Positions 1 to 9,201 of a DNA stretch of 55,410 nucleotides are shown here, in pieces. The notes below the pieces were generated by a model that did not search any database, was not told the DNA's origin, and saw only the letters and a list, made by a program, of their open reading frames with translations. How positions within the stretch are numbered: the stretch's first letter is position 1; every line of letters starts with the position of its first letter. The translations under genes were made by a program, and so were the position numbers. Origin of the DNA: Gammaproteobacteria bacterium (GTDB taxonomy: Bacteria; Pseudomonadota; Gammaproteobacteria; Steroidobacterales; Steroidobacteraceae); assembly GCA_028293745.1 (NCBI GenBank), contig JAQGOF010000090.1, positions 1 to 55,410 of the forward strand, read 5' to 3'.

Positions 1-1737
1 TCCTTTATCCTCTCGCGCACGCTGGTGCCGACGTTGGCCGCCTATCTGTTACCGGCGCAGGTGGCGGCGCGTAAGGCGGGCGGCGAACCGAAAGGTTTCT
101 TCGGCCGGTTCCAGGCCGCATTCGAGCAGCGCTTCGACCGGTTTCGCGACGGGTACCGAGAGTTGCTGGCCAGGGTAGTTGCGCGGCGCGGCCGATTCAT
201 CGCCGGGTTCGTGGCGGCGGCACTCGCCTCCATGATCGTGTTGGTGCCCTGGCTGGGGCGGGATTTCTTCCCGGGCATCAAGTCCGGCGAGATCGACATG
301 CATTTCCGTGCGCCGATCGGGCTACGCCTCGAGGAGGCCAGCAAGGTGGCGGCCCTGGTGGACACTGCCGTAGGTACGTTGTTACCGGGCCAGGTGACCA
401 ACATCATCGACAACTGCGGTCTGCCGACCAGTGGCATCAATCAAGCCTACAGCGCGAGCGCCACGATCGGTCCGCAAGACTGCGATGTGACCATTGGCCT
501 CAAGGACCAGGCCTCCCCGGTCGATGCGTATCGTGCGACTCTGCGCGATAAACTGCCGAAGCTGTTCCCCGGCACGAGCTTCACCTTCCCGGCCGGCGAT
601 ATCACGGCCAAAATCCTGAACTTTGGCCTGCCGGCGCCGCTCGACGTGCAAATCGTCGGGCGCGATGTCGCAGCGAACATGGCCTATGCGCAACGATTGG
701 TCGCCGAGATGCGCCGCATCCCCGGCATTGCGGATGTGGCAATCCAACAGACACTCGCCCAGCCGACATTGCTGGTCTCCTCGCATCGTGCCTTCGCGCT
801 CGGCGCGGGGCTGACGGAATCCAACATCGCCAACAATGCGCTGGCGACGCTGTCGGGCTCCGGGCAGGTGGCGCCAACCTACTGGCTCGATTACAAGACG
901 GGGGTGTCGCACCTCGTGAACCTGCAAACGCCGCAGACGCAGATGACATCGATGAACGATCTGGAAACGATTCCCATCGACCAGGGTAACGGCGATCCGA
1001 ACGGACAGGGTGCGCAAATCCTCGGCAGCTTGAGCGAGATCACCCAGATCGGACGGCCGCTCGAGGTGTCACATCGCGACATCATGCCCGTGGTTGATAT
1101 CTACGCGAGCAACGCGGGACGCGATTTGGGCGCAGTGAGCAACGCAGTCCAGGGTGTGCTGCAGCGGATGAAACACGACCTGCCGCATGGGGCGATCGTG
1201 CAGGTGCAGGGCCAGGGGGTGACGATGACGGCAGCCTACGTGCAGCTGCTCGTTGGGCTCGCGTTCTCTATCCTGCTCGTTTACCTGGTGATTGTCGTGA
1301 ATTTCCAGTCCTGGCTCGATCCCTTCGTCATCATCACGGCGCTGCCGGGCGCGTTGACCGGGATAGTCTGGTCGCTGTTCCTGACCGACACCACGCTGTC
1401 AGTACCGGCTCTGACCGGCGCGATCATGTGCATGGGCACCGCGACGGCGAACTCGATCCTGGTGGTGTCCTTTGCCCGTGACGAGCTGGCGGCGCATGGT
1501 GATCCGATCCGCGCGGCCGTGACAGCCGGGTACTCACGATTGCGGCCCGTGCTGATGACGGCGCTGGCGATGGTGATCGGCATGCTGCCGATGTCGATGT
1601 CCAACACGCAGAATGCGCCGCTGGGGCGCGCGGTAATTGGCGGCTTGCTCGTGGCAACATTCGCGACATTGATGTTCGTACCCTGCGTCTTCGCCCTGCT
1701 GCACCAGAAGCGCTCAACTGTAGGAGAAGTGGCATGA
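1..1737 (+). CDS. RND efflux pump inner-membrane subunit (5' partial)
   Basis: C-terminal about 578 residues of an RND (HAE/AcrB-like) pump that would export substrates from the inner membrane or periplasm using the proton gradient. The open frame runs from base 1, so the gene begins upstream; the visible part starts inside TM6, and the N-terminal half with the TM4 Asp pair is missing. Seen: a long periplasmic region, TM7 near residues 63-83, and the last five helices from about residue 400, with the helix motif GTATANSILVVSFARDEL. It overlaps the adaptor gene by 4 bp (ATGA), and an outer-membrane factor follows, so this is the first member of a pump-adaptor-channel operon. The substrate cannot be told from the sequence. 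Confidence 0.93.
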   Translation, partial: SFILSRTLVPTLAAYLLPAQVAARKAGGEPKGFFGRFQAAFEQRFDRFRDGYRELLARVVARRGRFIAGFVAAALASMIVLVPWLGRDFFPGIKSGEIDMHFRAPIGLRLEEASKVAALVDTAVGTLLPGQVTNIIDNCGLPTSGINQAYSASATIGPQDCDVTIGLKDQASPVDAYRATLRDKLPKLFPGTSFTFPAGDITAKILNFGLPAPLDVQIVGRDVAANMAYAQRLVAEMRRIPGIADVAIQQTLAQPTLLVSSHRAFALGAGLTESNIANNALATLSGSGQVAPTYWLDYKTGVSHLVNLQTPQTQMTSMNDLETIPIDQGNGDPNGQGAQILGSLSEITQIGRPLEVSHRDIMPVVDIYASNAGRDLGAVSNAVQGVLQRMKHDLPHGAIVQVQGQGVTMTAAYVQLLVGLAFSILLVYLVIVVNFQSWLDPFVIITALPGALTGIVWSLFLTDTTLSVPALTGAIMCMGTATANSILVVSFARDELAAHGDPIRAAVTAGYSRLRPVLMTALAMVIGMLPMSMSNTQNAPLGRAVIGGLLVATFATLMFVPCVFALLHQKRSTVGEVA

Positions 1738-2960
1738 AACGGCGCGCGTTGTTGATCGGTTTGCCGGCGGTGCTCATGGCGGCACTGTTGGTGTACGGCC
1801 TGGTAGGGCGCGAACGGACGGTCGCGGCTCTGGCGCGAGTCTCGAAGGAACAGGCGGTCGTGCCGGTCCAGGTCATCAGCGCTCAGAAGGGGCCCGCAAC
1901 GCGCCCGCTCGTGCTGCCGGGAACGGTGAGCGCCTGGTACCAGGCGCCTATCTTCGCGCAAGTCGCCGGTTACGTGCACAGCTGGGACGAGGACTACGGA
2001 GCTACTGTGAAGGCGGGGCAACTCCTGGCGACGATCGACGCGCCGAGCCTGGATGCGCAGTACGCCGCAGCCAAGGCAAATCTCAATGTGGCACAAGCGA
2101 ACTATCGACTTGCGGTCTCCACCGCGGCGCGCTGGCAGGCCCTGGCTGGAACGCCGGCCGTCTCCAAGCAGGAGGTGGATGTGCAGGCGGCCGGTGCGAC
2201 CGCGCGCAAGGCCGAGATGGAAGCTGCGGCACAGGATGTCGCGCGCTATGCGGCACTCGAGGCATTCAAACGCGTCGTGGCGCCATTCGACGGCGTAGTA
2301 ACAGCGCGTATGACCGATGTCGGCAGTTACGTCAACGCAGCAGGAGGCGATGTTTCGGTTCGTGGTACATCGACGGAACTTTTTACCGTTGCCGACGTGC
2401 ATGAGATGCGGGTGTTCGTGTCGGTACCGCAGGACTATGCCAACCTGTTGGGTTCTAATATCACGGCGACGCTTCGCAAGCCTTCGCAACCAGGAAAATC
2501 CATTGCGGCGAAGTTCCTGACGACGGCACGGGCATTCGACGCAAACACGCGAACGGCGGTGACGGAGCTGACAGTGGACAACTCCGACCACGCACTGTGG
2601 CCCGGTACCTACGTCGACGTGGTATTCCAGGTGCCCACCGATCCGACGGTGCTCACGATGCCCGAAGCGGCTCTTATCTTTCGCGAGAACGGCGCGCAGG
2701 TGGCGATTGTCGACGCGCAGAACCGCATTCACCTGCGCAACGTGACACTCGGTCAGAATCTAGGGAAAACGGTGCAGGTCACGAGCGGAGTGTCACCCAG
2801 CGATAAGCTCGTGAACAATCCTCCCGCGGGCTTGCTGGAGGGGCAGTCGGTCCAACCCGTAACACCGGTTACCGGCTATGCCTCGGCGACGCAGAAGACG
2901 CAGGCACAGCCGGCGCCCGCGGATGCCGCCGGTGAACATGAGCAGGCGAGCACACCGTGA
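1734..2960 (+). CDS. RND efflux periplasmic adaptor (HlyD/MFP family)
   Basis: A 408-residue membrane fusion protein that would bridge the RND pump and the outer-membrane channel. Residues about 5-25 form an N-terminal membrane anchor. Then come a lipoyl-like half (residues about 65-105), a short alpha-helical hairpin, the second lipoyl half around FDGVVTARMTDVGSYV, and beta-barrel and membrane-proximal domains. The start ATG overlaps the pump stop in ATGA, and the stop overlaps the next start in GTGA, so the three genes are probably translationally coupled. The C-terminal tail is rich in Ala, Gln and Pro, as in many adaptors. Family assignment is strong; specificity is unknown. Confidence 0.93.
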   Translation: MKRRALLIGLPAVLMAALLVYGLVGRERTVAALARVSKEQAVVPVQVISAQKGPATRPLVLPGTVSAWYQAPIFAQVAGYVHSWDEDYGATVKAGQLLATIDAPSLDAQYAAAKANLNVAQANYRLAVSTAARWQALAGTPAVSKQEVDVQAAGATARKAEMEAAAQDVARYAALEAFKRVVAPFDGVVTARMTDVGSYVNAAGGDVSVRGTSTELFTVADVHEMRVFVSVPQDYANLLGSNITATLRKPSQPGKSIAAKFLTTARAFDANTRTAVTELTVDNSDHALWPGTYVDVVFQVPTDPTVLTMPEAALIFRENGAQVAIVDAQNRIHLRNVTLGQNLGKTVQVTSGVSPSDKLVNNPPAGLLEGQSVQPVTPVTGYASATQKTQAQPAPADAAGEHEQASTP

Positions 2961-4444
2961 AACGACATGCCACGGCGCTGGTCGCATCGCTTGGTGTCGT
3001 ACTGCTCTCGGGGTGCGAGCTTGCTCCAGTCTATGATCCACCGCATTTCATACTACCGGCGTCCTATCAAGGCAGCGCTCCCTTTGGGGTAGCCCATCCG
3101 GACGCGGCGCTCTCACCGCGCGGGGACTGGTGGACGTTGTTCGGCGACGAGCAGCTGAATCAGCTCGAGGACCAACTAGGGCGTGCGAACCCCACCCTCC
3201 AGGCTGCCGCGGACGCCTACGGCCAAGCACGGAGCCTGGCAGCTGAGGCGCAGTCAGCGCTCTCTCCGCAGGTGAGTGCGAGCGCAGGAATGTCGGAGAA
3301 CAAGTCATCCGTGAATCGTCTCTTTCGCAACCCCACCAGCATCGCGCCGATTCGGGAGTCCTCGAATCAGATCGGGGTAGCGGCATCATGGGAGCCGGAT
3401 TTCTGGCATGCACTGCGCAACAGCGCGCACGCGCAGAAGCGGCTGGCGCAGGCCAGCGCCGCGGACCTGGCGACTGCGCGGTTGAGTCTCCAGGCGGAGT
3501 TGGCGAACGACTATATCGCCGTGCGCGGACTGGATGCACAACTCGATGTACTGCGGCAGTCGATCGTCTCGTATCAGGCGGCGGCCGAGGTGGCGCGGCT
3601 ACGCACGCGCGGGCAGATCGCTTCCGGTCTCGATCTGGCGCGGGCGTTGAGCCAACTCGACTCTGCGCAGGCTCAAGAGACCGAGACCCGGCTGCAGCGC
3701 GATCTGATGCAGCATGCCGTGGCCGTGCTGATCGGTGAGATGCCGAGCACCTTCTCGATCGCACCCATCAGCGAATTCCGGTTGACTCCACCGAAACTCC
3801 CTACGGGCGTGCCTTCGGAGCTGCTGCAACGCCGACCCGACATCGCCAGCGCCGAACGTCAGATGGCGTCCGCGAACGCCTCGATTGGTGTGTCGCGCGC
3901 TGCCTTTTATCCCAATGTGACATTCAACCTGGCGGGAGGATTCGAGGATAGCGGATTCAACCTGTTGAGCCTGCCGAACAGCCTCTGGTCAGTGGGCGCG
4001 GGAGCCGTGATGCCGCTGTTCGATGCGGGCCTGCGACGGGCGCAGTTGCGTCACTCGTGGGCGCAATACGCGCAGACGCGCGACAACTATCGTGCCACGG
4101 TGCTGGCTGCCTTCCAGGAAGTGGAAGACGGGCTGAGCCAGACTCAACGTCTGGTAACAGAGGATACGCAAGAACACGAGGCCAGCGATCAGGCCGCGCA
4201 GGCGCTGTCCATCTCGACCATGCTGTACAAAGACGGCCTCGATAATTATCTGAGCGTCGCGGTTGCGCAGGTGCAGGCACTCGACACGCAGCTCACCGAG
4301 GTGCGGCTACGGATCCGCCAGACCCAGGCAGCCGTGTCGCTGATTCGCGCTTTGGGCGGCGGATGGACGGTCCAAGGACTGCCCGACGAAAAGCAGACCT
4401 TGCAGTTCACGGAATCCGACTACGGCGTGCCCGCAGGGAAGTGA
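2957..4444 (+). CDS. Outer-membrane efflux lipoprotein (NodT/OprM-like)
   Basis: A 495-residue TolC-superfamily channel. It starts with GTG inside the GTGA overlap with the adaptor. The N-terminus has a signal peptide ending in a lipobox (LLSGC), so the mature protein is expected to be lipidated. Two outer-membrane-efflux repeats follow, with family signatures such as ELLQRRPDI and SIGVSRAAFYPNVTF in the middle and an FQEVEDGL helix in the second half. Length is normal for the NodT family. Last gene of the operon; about 110 bp with no recognised gene follows. A second member of the family lies at 25541-27079. Confidence 0.93.
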   Translation: MKRHATALVASLGVVLLSGCELAPVYDPPHFILPASYQGSAPFGVAHPDAALSPRGDWWTLFGDEQLNQLEDQLGRANPTLQAAADAYGQARSLAAEAQSALSPQVSASAGMSENKSSVNRLFRNPTSIAPIRESSNQIGVAASWEPDFWHALRNSAHAQKRLAQASAADLATARLSLQAELANDYIAVRGLDAQLDVLRQSIVSYQAAAEVARLRTRGQIASGLDLARALSQLDSAQAQETETRLQRDLMQHAVAVLIGEMPSTFSIAPISEFRLTPPKLPTGVPSELLQRRPDIASAERQMASANASIGVSRAAFYPNVTFNLAGGFEDSGFNLLSLPNSLWSVGAGAVMPLFDAGLRRAQLRHSWAQYAQTRDNYRATVLAAFQEVEDGLSQTQRLVTEDTQEHEASDQAAQALSISTMLYKDGLDNYLSVAVAQVQALDTQLTEVRLRIRQTQAAVSLIRALGGGWTVQGLPDEKQTLQFTESDYGVPAGK

Positions 4445-4558
4445 TCAGCTCGAGCTCGTAGCTACAGCTGTAACTCGCATTCCGATATCCGAAATCGATG
4501 CATGACTGGGCGGACGTACATTAAATTCTCCACGGCCTGACGATAACGAGGACGAGTG

Positions 4559-4960
4559 ATGAAACTATTTAATTGTGCTGTCGCGGTTGCTGTTGTTGCA
4601 GTTGGCTTCATGGCGACCGCTCCCAAATCCGAGGCTCAGGTTAGCATCAACATCGGAGCGGCACCCGTATGCCCTTACGGCTATTATGACTACGCTCCCT
4701 ACGCCTGTGCTCCCTACGGCTACTACGGGTCGGAATGGTTTAACGGTGGTGTCTTCATCGGTGCGGGCCCGTGGTTTCACGGCCCAGCGGGCTTTCACGG
4801 CCATGTGGACAACCGCTTCGATATTCACCGCGGTTATGGAGGTCCGTTACCGAATCGTGGCGATCACCCTGAGCCGGGAAGGGGTTTCGATCACATCGAC
4901 CATTTCAGAGGAAATGAAATGCGGGATGGGCGCGGCCACGTAGGCGGTGGCAGACGCTAG
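4559..4960 (+). CDS. Small secreted Tyr/Gly/His-rich protein
   Basis: A 133-residue protein of unknown function. Residues about 1-26 form a signal peptide ending ATAPKSEA/Q. The mature part is low in complexity: Tyr- and Pro-rich (PYGYYDYAPYACAPYGYY), then His/Gly/Arg-rich with a DHIDHFRGNE segment. ATG at 4559 is preferred over the adjacent GTG at 4556 because AGGA lies about six bases before the ATG. The last 14 bases overlap the start of the permease gene downstream, so the two may be co-transcribed. Similar small exported proteins are common in proteobacteria, but no function is assigned. Confidence 0.6.
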   Translation: MKLFNCAVAVAVVAVGFMATAPKSEAQVSINIGAAPVCPYGYYDYAPYACAPYGYYGSEWFNGGVFIGAGPWFHGPAGFHGHVDNRFDIHRGYGGPLPNRGDHPEPGRGFDHIDHFRGNEMRDGRGHVGGGRR

Positions 4961-6350
4961 GGGGATCCACAGCTCCCCCGTGACGGGACCGAGACGCACC
5001 GAACAACACTCGTGGCGTCGCGTGGCAGGTTGGCTCGGTGCAGCATTCGCCGCGGCTGCAGTGGTTGGTCTGGCGTCCCATCTGTTGGGGACGCACGACC
5101 TCCCACTAGCGCACGCGTTGACAGAGGTCCTGGGTCACAACGTGACCCAGATTGCGGCCATCATGGTCTTCGCGATGACCTATGTGGCCATTGCTCTGGG
5201 TAGATTTCCGGGCCTGCGTCTTGATCGCACGGGGGCCGCGCTTGCGGGCGCGGCTTGTATGGTCGTCACGGGCGTGTTGACGCTCAACGAAGCGTACGAG
5301 GCGCTCGACTTCAACACGATCACACTGCTGCTGGGCATGATGATCGTGGTCGCCAATCTGCGGCTGTCCGGGCTCTTCCGACTGGCTAGCGGGTGGGTGG
5401 CCACGCATGCACGCCATCCTGTGATCTTGCTGTCGGCAGTGACCTTGGTTTCAGGCGTTTTTTCGGCCTTCTTTGTCAACGACACTATCTGTCTGGCGCT
5501 GACACCACCAGTCATCGAGATCGCGATCCTGCTGAAGCGCAATCCCGTGCCCTATCTTCTCGCCGTCGCCATGGCGTGCAATGTCGGCAGCACCGCGACG
5601 ATCACGGGCAATCCGCAGAACATCATCATCGGGAGCTTCTCGCATATACCCTACGTGACGTTCGCCTCGGCGCTGGCGCCGGTGGCGGCGGTGGGTCTGC
5701 TGCTCACGATCGCATTAATCGCGCTCATCTTCCGCACGGAGTTCTGGACGACCGCTGCTCTACAGGCCCAGCCTCTACGGACTCGCGCAGACCTTCCTCT
5801 CGTGTTGAAGTCCGTCCTGGTCGCGCTTGGAATGATCGTGGCGTTCTTTCTCGGGCTGCCGCCAGCGGGCGTGGCGATCGTCGCCGGCGTGCTCATGCTA
5901 TTCACTCGCCGCGTCAAACCCGAAAAGGTCTACGCCGAGGTTGACTGGCCGCTGCTCGTAATGTTCGCGGGCCTCTTCATCGTCGTTGCCGGGCTCGAGA
6001 AGAGCGTCTTTTCACCGCACGTCATCGCCGCCGTCGGTGCCCTGCACCTGGAACACCTCCCCATCTTGGGAGGTCTTACGGCTCTGCTGTCAAACATCGT
6101 GAGCAATGTGCCCGCGGTCCTGGTCATAAAACCCTTCCTGGGGCAACTCCCGGATCCGCAGCGGTCGTGGCTCGTTGTGGCGATGGCCTCCACACTTGCC
6201 GGCAACTTTACTCTCGTAGGCTCGGTCGCGAATCTGATTGTCGTGCAGCGCGCGCGGGGACAGGGGGTGGAGATTGGATTCTGGACCTACTTCAAAGTCG
6301 GCGCACCGCTCACAGCACTGACCCTGGTGATCGGAGTGCTGTGGCTATGA
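4947..6350 (+). CDS. SLC13/ArsB-NhaD family anion permease
   Basis: A 467-residue inner-membrane transporter with about 11-12 hydrophobic segments. Family signatures are the NDTICLALTPPV motif and the GSTATITGNPQNIIIGS motif in the first half, with a second inverted-repeat copy near LLSNIVSNVPAVLV and TLAGNFTLVGSVANLIV. These are typical of the ArsB/NhaD and SLC13 ion transporter superfamily. The ion is not decided by sequence: arsenite, sulfate, dicarboxylate or Na+/H+ exchange are all known in the superfamily, and no arsenic resistance genes are nearby. The GTG start at 4947 overlaps the preceding gene; a start further in is possible, because the first 25 residues are hydrophilic. Confidence 0.82.
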   Translation: MADARGIHSSPVTGPRRTEQHSWRRVAGWLGAAFAAAAVVGLASHLLGTHDLPLAHALTEVLGHNVTQIAAIMVFAMTYVAIALGRFPGLRLDRTGAALAGAACMVVTGVLTLNEAYEALDFNTITLLLGMMIVVANLRLSGLFRLASGWVATHARHPVILLSAVTLVSGVFSAFFVNDTICLALTPPVIEIAILLKRNPVPYLLAVAMACNVGSTATITGNPQNIIIGSFSHIPYVTFASALAPVAAVGLLLTIALIALIFRTEFWTTAALQAQPLRTRADLPLVLKSVLVALGMIVAFFLGLPPAGVAIVAGVLMLFTRRVKPEKVYAEVDWPLLVMFAGLFIVVAGLEKSVFSPHVIAAVGALHLEHLPILGGLTALLSNIVSNVPAVLVIKPFLGQLPDPQRSWLVVAMASTLAGNFTLVGSVANLIVVQRARGQGVEIGFWTYFKVGAPLTALTLVIGVLWL

Positions 6351-6445
6351 ACTGCCCGCCAGGACAGCGGAGTCTGAAGCCGCTCGAATGGCAGCCGGAA
6401 CGAGGTGTCGCGTCGGGAGCTGCGACACCTCGATCCAGCCACCGG

Positions 6446-6751
6446 CTACGTGGGAGCCATCGCCGCCATCACGGGCTGCAGGCGGGTCGGTGTTGCCGAC
6501 GGGATCAGAGCGTCGGGTGAGCGGTTGGAGGGGTTTTCAGCATCAGAGGCCATTGCATCGACCAGGCTCTTGGGTCGCATATCGGTCCAATGCTGATTGA
6601 CGTAGTCGAGACACGCTTGGCGGCTGTCCGCCGGGTGCACGACTTTCCAGCCGCGCGGCACTTCAATGAAAGATGGCCAGAGTGAGTATTGTGCCTCGTC
6701 ATTGATCAGCACCACATAGGTGGCGTTCTCGTTCTCGAAAGGATTGGTCAT
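6446..6751 (-). CDS. MbtH family NRPS accessory protein
   Basis: A 101-residue MbtH-like protein. The first 70 residues carry the family pattern [12 protein letters not shown]...[21 protein letters not shown] and [12 protein letters not shown]. MbtH proteins bind and activate adenylation domains of nonribosomal peptide synthetases. The C-terminus runs about 28 residues past the usual end (after VDAM) and is unlike the family, which may reflect loss of the original stop. It lies 54 bp downstream of the stump of an NRPS gene on the same strand, as expected for the end of an NRPS operon, but no adenylation domain survives in this window. It may serve another NRPS elsewhere or be a relic. Confidence 0.93.
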   Translation of the reverse strand: MTNPFENENATYVVLINDEAQYSLWPSFIEVPRGWKVVHPADSRQACLDYVNQHWTDMRPKSLVDAMASDAENPSNRSPDALIPSATPTRLQPVMAAMAPT

Positions 6752-6804
6752 GATCAGTTCCTTCTTTCAGTACTTGTCCCCGGCCGCGCCCGGAGAGCTC
6801 CGGT

Positions 6805-7788
6805 TCAAGATGACACTCGAAACGGTGTGTCGCGGCTCACCGTTGTGGGTTGCACCGTATTCGGATGATGTCCCGCGTCCGTGGGTGTCATCCGTTCCAA
6901 CTCGGTGCGCAAGAGAGACCCGATCTTCGCAAGCGACTCTGGCTCTGTCATGAGCTGATGGCGGCAGGGAACCTCCCGTATCTGAATCTTCCCGCTGATG
7001 TAGGGCTGCCATGCCTGCGGCGGAGGCTCATCGCCCGTCCGGTCGGCCGTGGCGCTGAAGAGCAGCAGCTCGCCATGAAATCGTGCAGGGATGAAGTTGG
7101 AAGCCAACAGATGATTGTTCTTCGCAACATCGTACATGGCCTATATGTGATGCTCCTGAAGAGTCGATAGCGCATCACCGTCACGCCGCAGGAATTCCAT
7201 CACTGTGGACACATCCAGCGGGTCGTCGCCGGCATCACGGCCGAGATCCTTCATCAATCCTGACAGGATCTCCTGCATTTGTGGAAATTCCAGGAATTGT
7301 GTCTGCGTCAGCGGGTACGCGTCGAGCAGTGCCAGCAACCCCACTTCGTCACCTTCCTGTTGCAGCCGGCAGGCGACGGCGTGGGCGATCAGGCCCCGAG
7401 TGACCAACCCAACAGATAATAATGACCAGAGGGTTGTACGCGTCGAATGTGCTCGACGTATTGAGCTGCCATCTCGTGGAGATCGTCGGGCAGCTTTGCC
7501 GGAGCGCTCATGCCGTGCGCCTGCAGGCCGTAGATCGGGTACTCGGGAGGGATATGTTGTAACAATCCAGAGTAACACCAACTGAGGCCTCCGAGCGGGT
7601 GCATGCAGAACAATGCCAGACGATTTCCGTAAGGCCGCAGCGGCAGCATGACCTCCAGGGGATCCGCATTCGAGGACCCCGAGATCCGCTCTGTCAGGCC
7701 GGCAACAGTGGGTGCCTCGAAGAGTGTACGGATGGAGATATCAACGCCCAACGTAGCGCGAATCCGGGTGATCAGACGCGTCGCCAGC
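6805..7788 (-). pseudogene. NRPS 3' remnant: end of carrier domain plus thioesterase
   Basis: The remains of a nonribosomal peptide synthetase on the minus strand. Reading begins at about 7787 with the last part of a carrier domain (LATRLITRIRATLGVD...LFEAPTVAGL), immediately after where the phosphopantetheine serine should be. A type I thioesterase follows, with the GWSLG nucleophile motif. Right after it the frame breaks: one base appears lost in a G run (CCCC at 7394-7397 on the plus strand), since restoring it gives GWSLGGLIAHAVA. The frame then continues through LLALLDAYP until an in-frame TAG at 7141-7143, after which homology resumes (AMYDVAKNN...FHGELLLFSA). So there are three lesions: 5' truncation, frameshift and nonsense codon. 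Confidence 0.85.
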
Positions 7789-8331
7789 ATCGCGCAGGAC
7801 GCCGCAAAGATGCACATCAGTGCCGCGGTGTCCGAAGCGGACATCGGCCAGGTGAAAGCAGGCGAGGGCGTTGATTTCACCGTGGATGCGTTTCCGGATG
7901 AGGTGTTCCATGGAACGGTCTCGCAGGTGCGCAAAGCGCCAAGCACGACCTCCAACGTCGTGACCTAAGAAACCATCATCGATGTGGACAATCCAGAGCA
8001 AAAGCTCTTCCCGGGAATGACTGCGGACGCCTCCATTCTCGTCGGCCGCAAGGTCAACGCCCTGAAAATCGCGAACGCCGCTCTGCGTTACGCCCCGCCG
8101 GAAGATGCGCACTTTGATCGGCGCCCACCGGCGAAGCTGGGTCGTGGTCAACGACTCGCCTATGCATTGGCGGGCGACGGCATGCGGCTGCGGCCCCTGA
8201 TTGTCAAAGTGGGTATTACCGATGGGGTGGATACGGAAGTTCTCGCCGGCGTTACCGAAAGTACGCGTGTCGTGATTTCGACTCTGGCACCGCAGGCCAG
8301 GCGCAAGGACTCGCCCCCGCCGCCCGGCTGA
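7789..8331 (+). pseudogene. macA: macA-like efflux adaptor remnant
   Basis: The C-terminal half of a MacA-type adaptor of an ABC exporter. Homology starts abruptly at about 7789 with IAQDAAKMHISAAVSEADIG and runs through VDFTVDAFPDEVFHGTVSQVRKAP. It is cut by TAA at 7966-7968, where MacA proteins usually have Tyr in the VVTY motif, and resumes in the same frame with DVDNPEQKLFPGMTADASI. The membrane anchor, the hairpin and the first lipoyl half are absent. The 5' edge coincides with the 5' edge of the NRPS stump on the other strand, so one deletion probably removed the starts of both divergent genes. The macB genes follow directly. Confidence 0.85.
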
Positions 8332-8388
8332 ATCGGCACACGGCGAGACAGCACGACCATAGGTCCTGAGCACTACCCCGCTACCCTC

Positions 8389-9162
8389 ATGCAAGATGCA
8401 AACACAACAGTCCTCGTGCAGCTGCGGGATGTCGAAAAGACCTATCGCACGGGCGAGGTCGAAGTGCAGGAGGTGCGCGGCGTGCGGCTTGCAATTGAGC
8501 GCGGCGAGTTCGTCGCCATCATGGGGGCAAGTGGTTCGGGCAAGTCCACCCTGATGAACATACTCGGTTGTCTCGACAAGCCCACGAGTGGTGAATATGT
8601 ACTCGACGGCCTTGGCGTCGCCGGGCTCGACCGCAAGCGGCTGGCGGCATTGCGCAACAGGAAGCTCGGCTTCGTGTTTCAAAGTTTCAATCTTCTGACA
8701 CGTACGACAGCGCTCGAAAACGTGGAGTTGCCCATGCTCTATAGCGTGCCCATCATTCCCAGGCGCGCCCGCAGGCAGCGCGCCATTGGAGCTCTCGAAA
8801 GAGTCGGCCTGCGCGAGCGCGTAGGTCACTATTCCAACCAGTTGTCGGGCGGCCAACAGCAGCGTGTAGCCATCGCCCGCGCCTTGGTCAATCGGCCGGA
8901 GCTGCTGCTGGCCGACGAGCCGACCGGCAATCTCGATACCCGCACCAGCATCGAAATCATGGGTCTGTTCCAGGAACTGAACGAGTCCGGCCTCACCATT
9001 GTCATGGTCACTCACGAAGTTGATATCTCGGCCTATTGCAAACGCGTCGTAGTGATGCGCGACGGCATTGTTATCAGCGATAACCGCAATGAAGTACGGC
9101 GCTGCGCCCAGACCGAACGTGCGGCCCTGGACGAGGTGGAGCACACGGCGCGGCTTGCTTGA
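8389..9162 (+). CDS. MacB-type ABC transporter ATPase
   Basis: A 257-residue ATP-binding subunit of the MacB/LolD class. Seen: Walker [10 protein letters not shown], a Q-loop in VFQSFN, the signature [15 protein letters not shown], Walker [13 protein letters not shown] and the switch His in VMVTHE. Length is slightly above the usual 220-250. In MacAB systems ATPase and permease are often fused; here the permease is a separate gene 39 bp downstream. Such transporters work with a MacA adaptor and an outer-membrane channel to export peptides and siderophores from the periplasm. The frame is intact, but the adaptor and permease on either side are broken, so the complex is probably non-functional unless partners exist elsewhere. 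Confidence 0.9.
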   Translation: MQDANTTVLVQLRDVEKTYRTGEVEVQEVRGVRLAIERGEFVAIMGASGSGKSTLMNILGCLDKPTSGEYVLDGLGVAGLDRKRLAALRNRKLGFVFQSFNLLTRTTALENVELPMLYSVPIIPRRARRQRAIGALERVGLRERVGHYSNQLSGGQQQRVAIARALVNRPELLLADEPTGNLDTRTSIEIMGLFQELNESGLTIVMVTHEVDISAYCKRVVVMRDGIVISDNRNEVRRCAQTERAALDEVEHTARLA

Positions 9163-9201
9163 GCAGGTTCGCCGCCAGCTGACACCTCCGGCGCCCTGAG
9201 C

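Noticed and set aside
1281..2732. Long minus-strand open frame (483 codons) opposite the RND pump and adaptor
   Set aside because: Arg/His-rich translation with no family resemblance; typical antisense frame of high-GC coding DNA, and both plus-strand genes are clear.
7389..7955. Minus-strand frame read as a single gene with carrier and thioesterase domains
   Set aside because: Its first 55 codons are antisense to the macA remnant; only the part below about 7788 is NRPS-derived.
7741..9144. Long minus-strand open frame (467 codons) opposite macA remnant and macB ATPase
   Set aside because: The plus-strand ATPase has all ABC motifs; the antisense translation has none.
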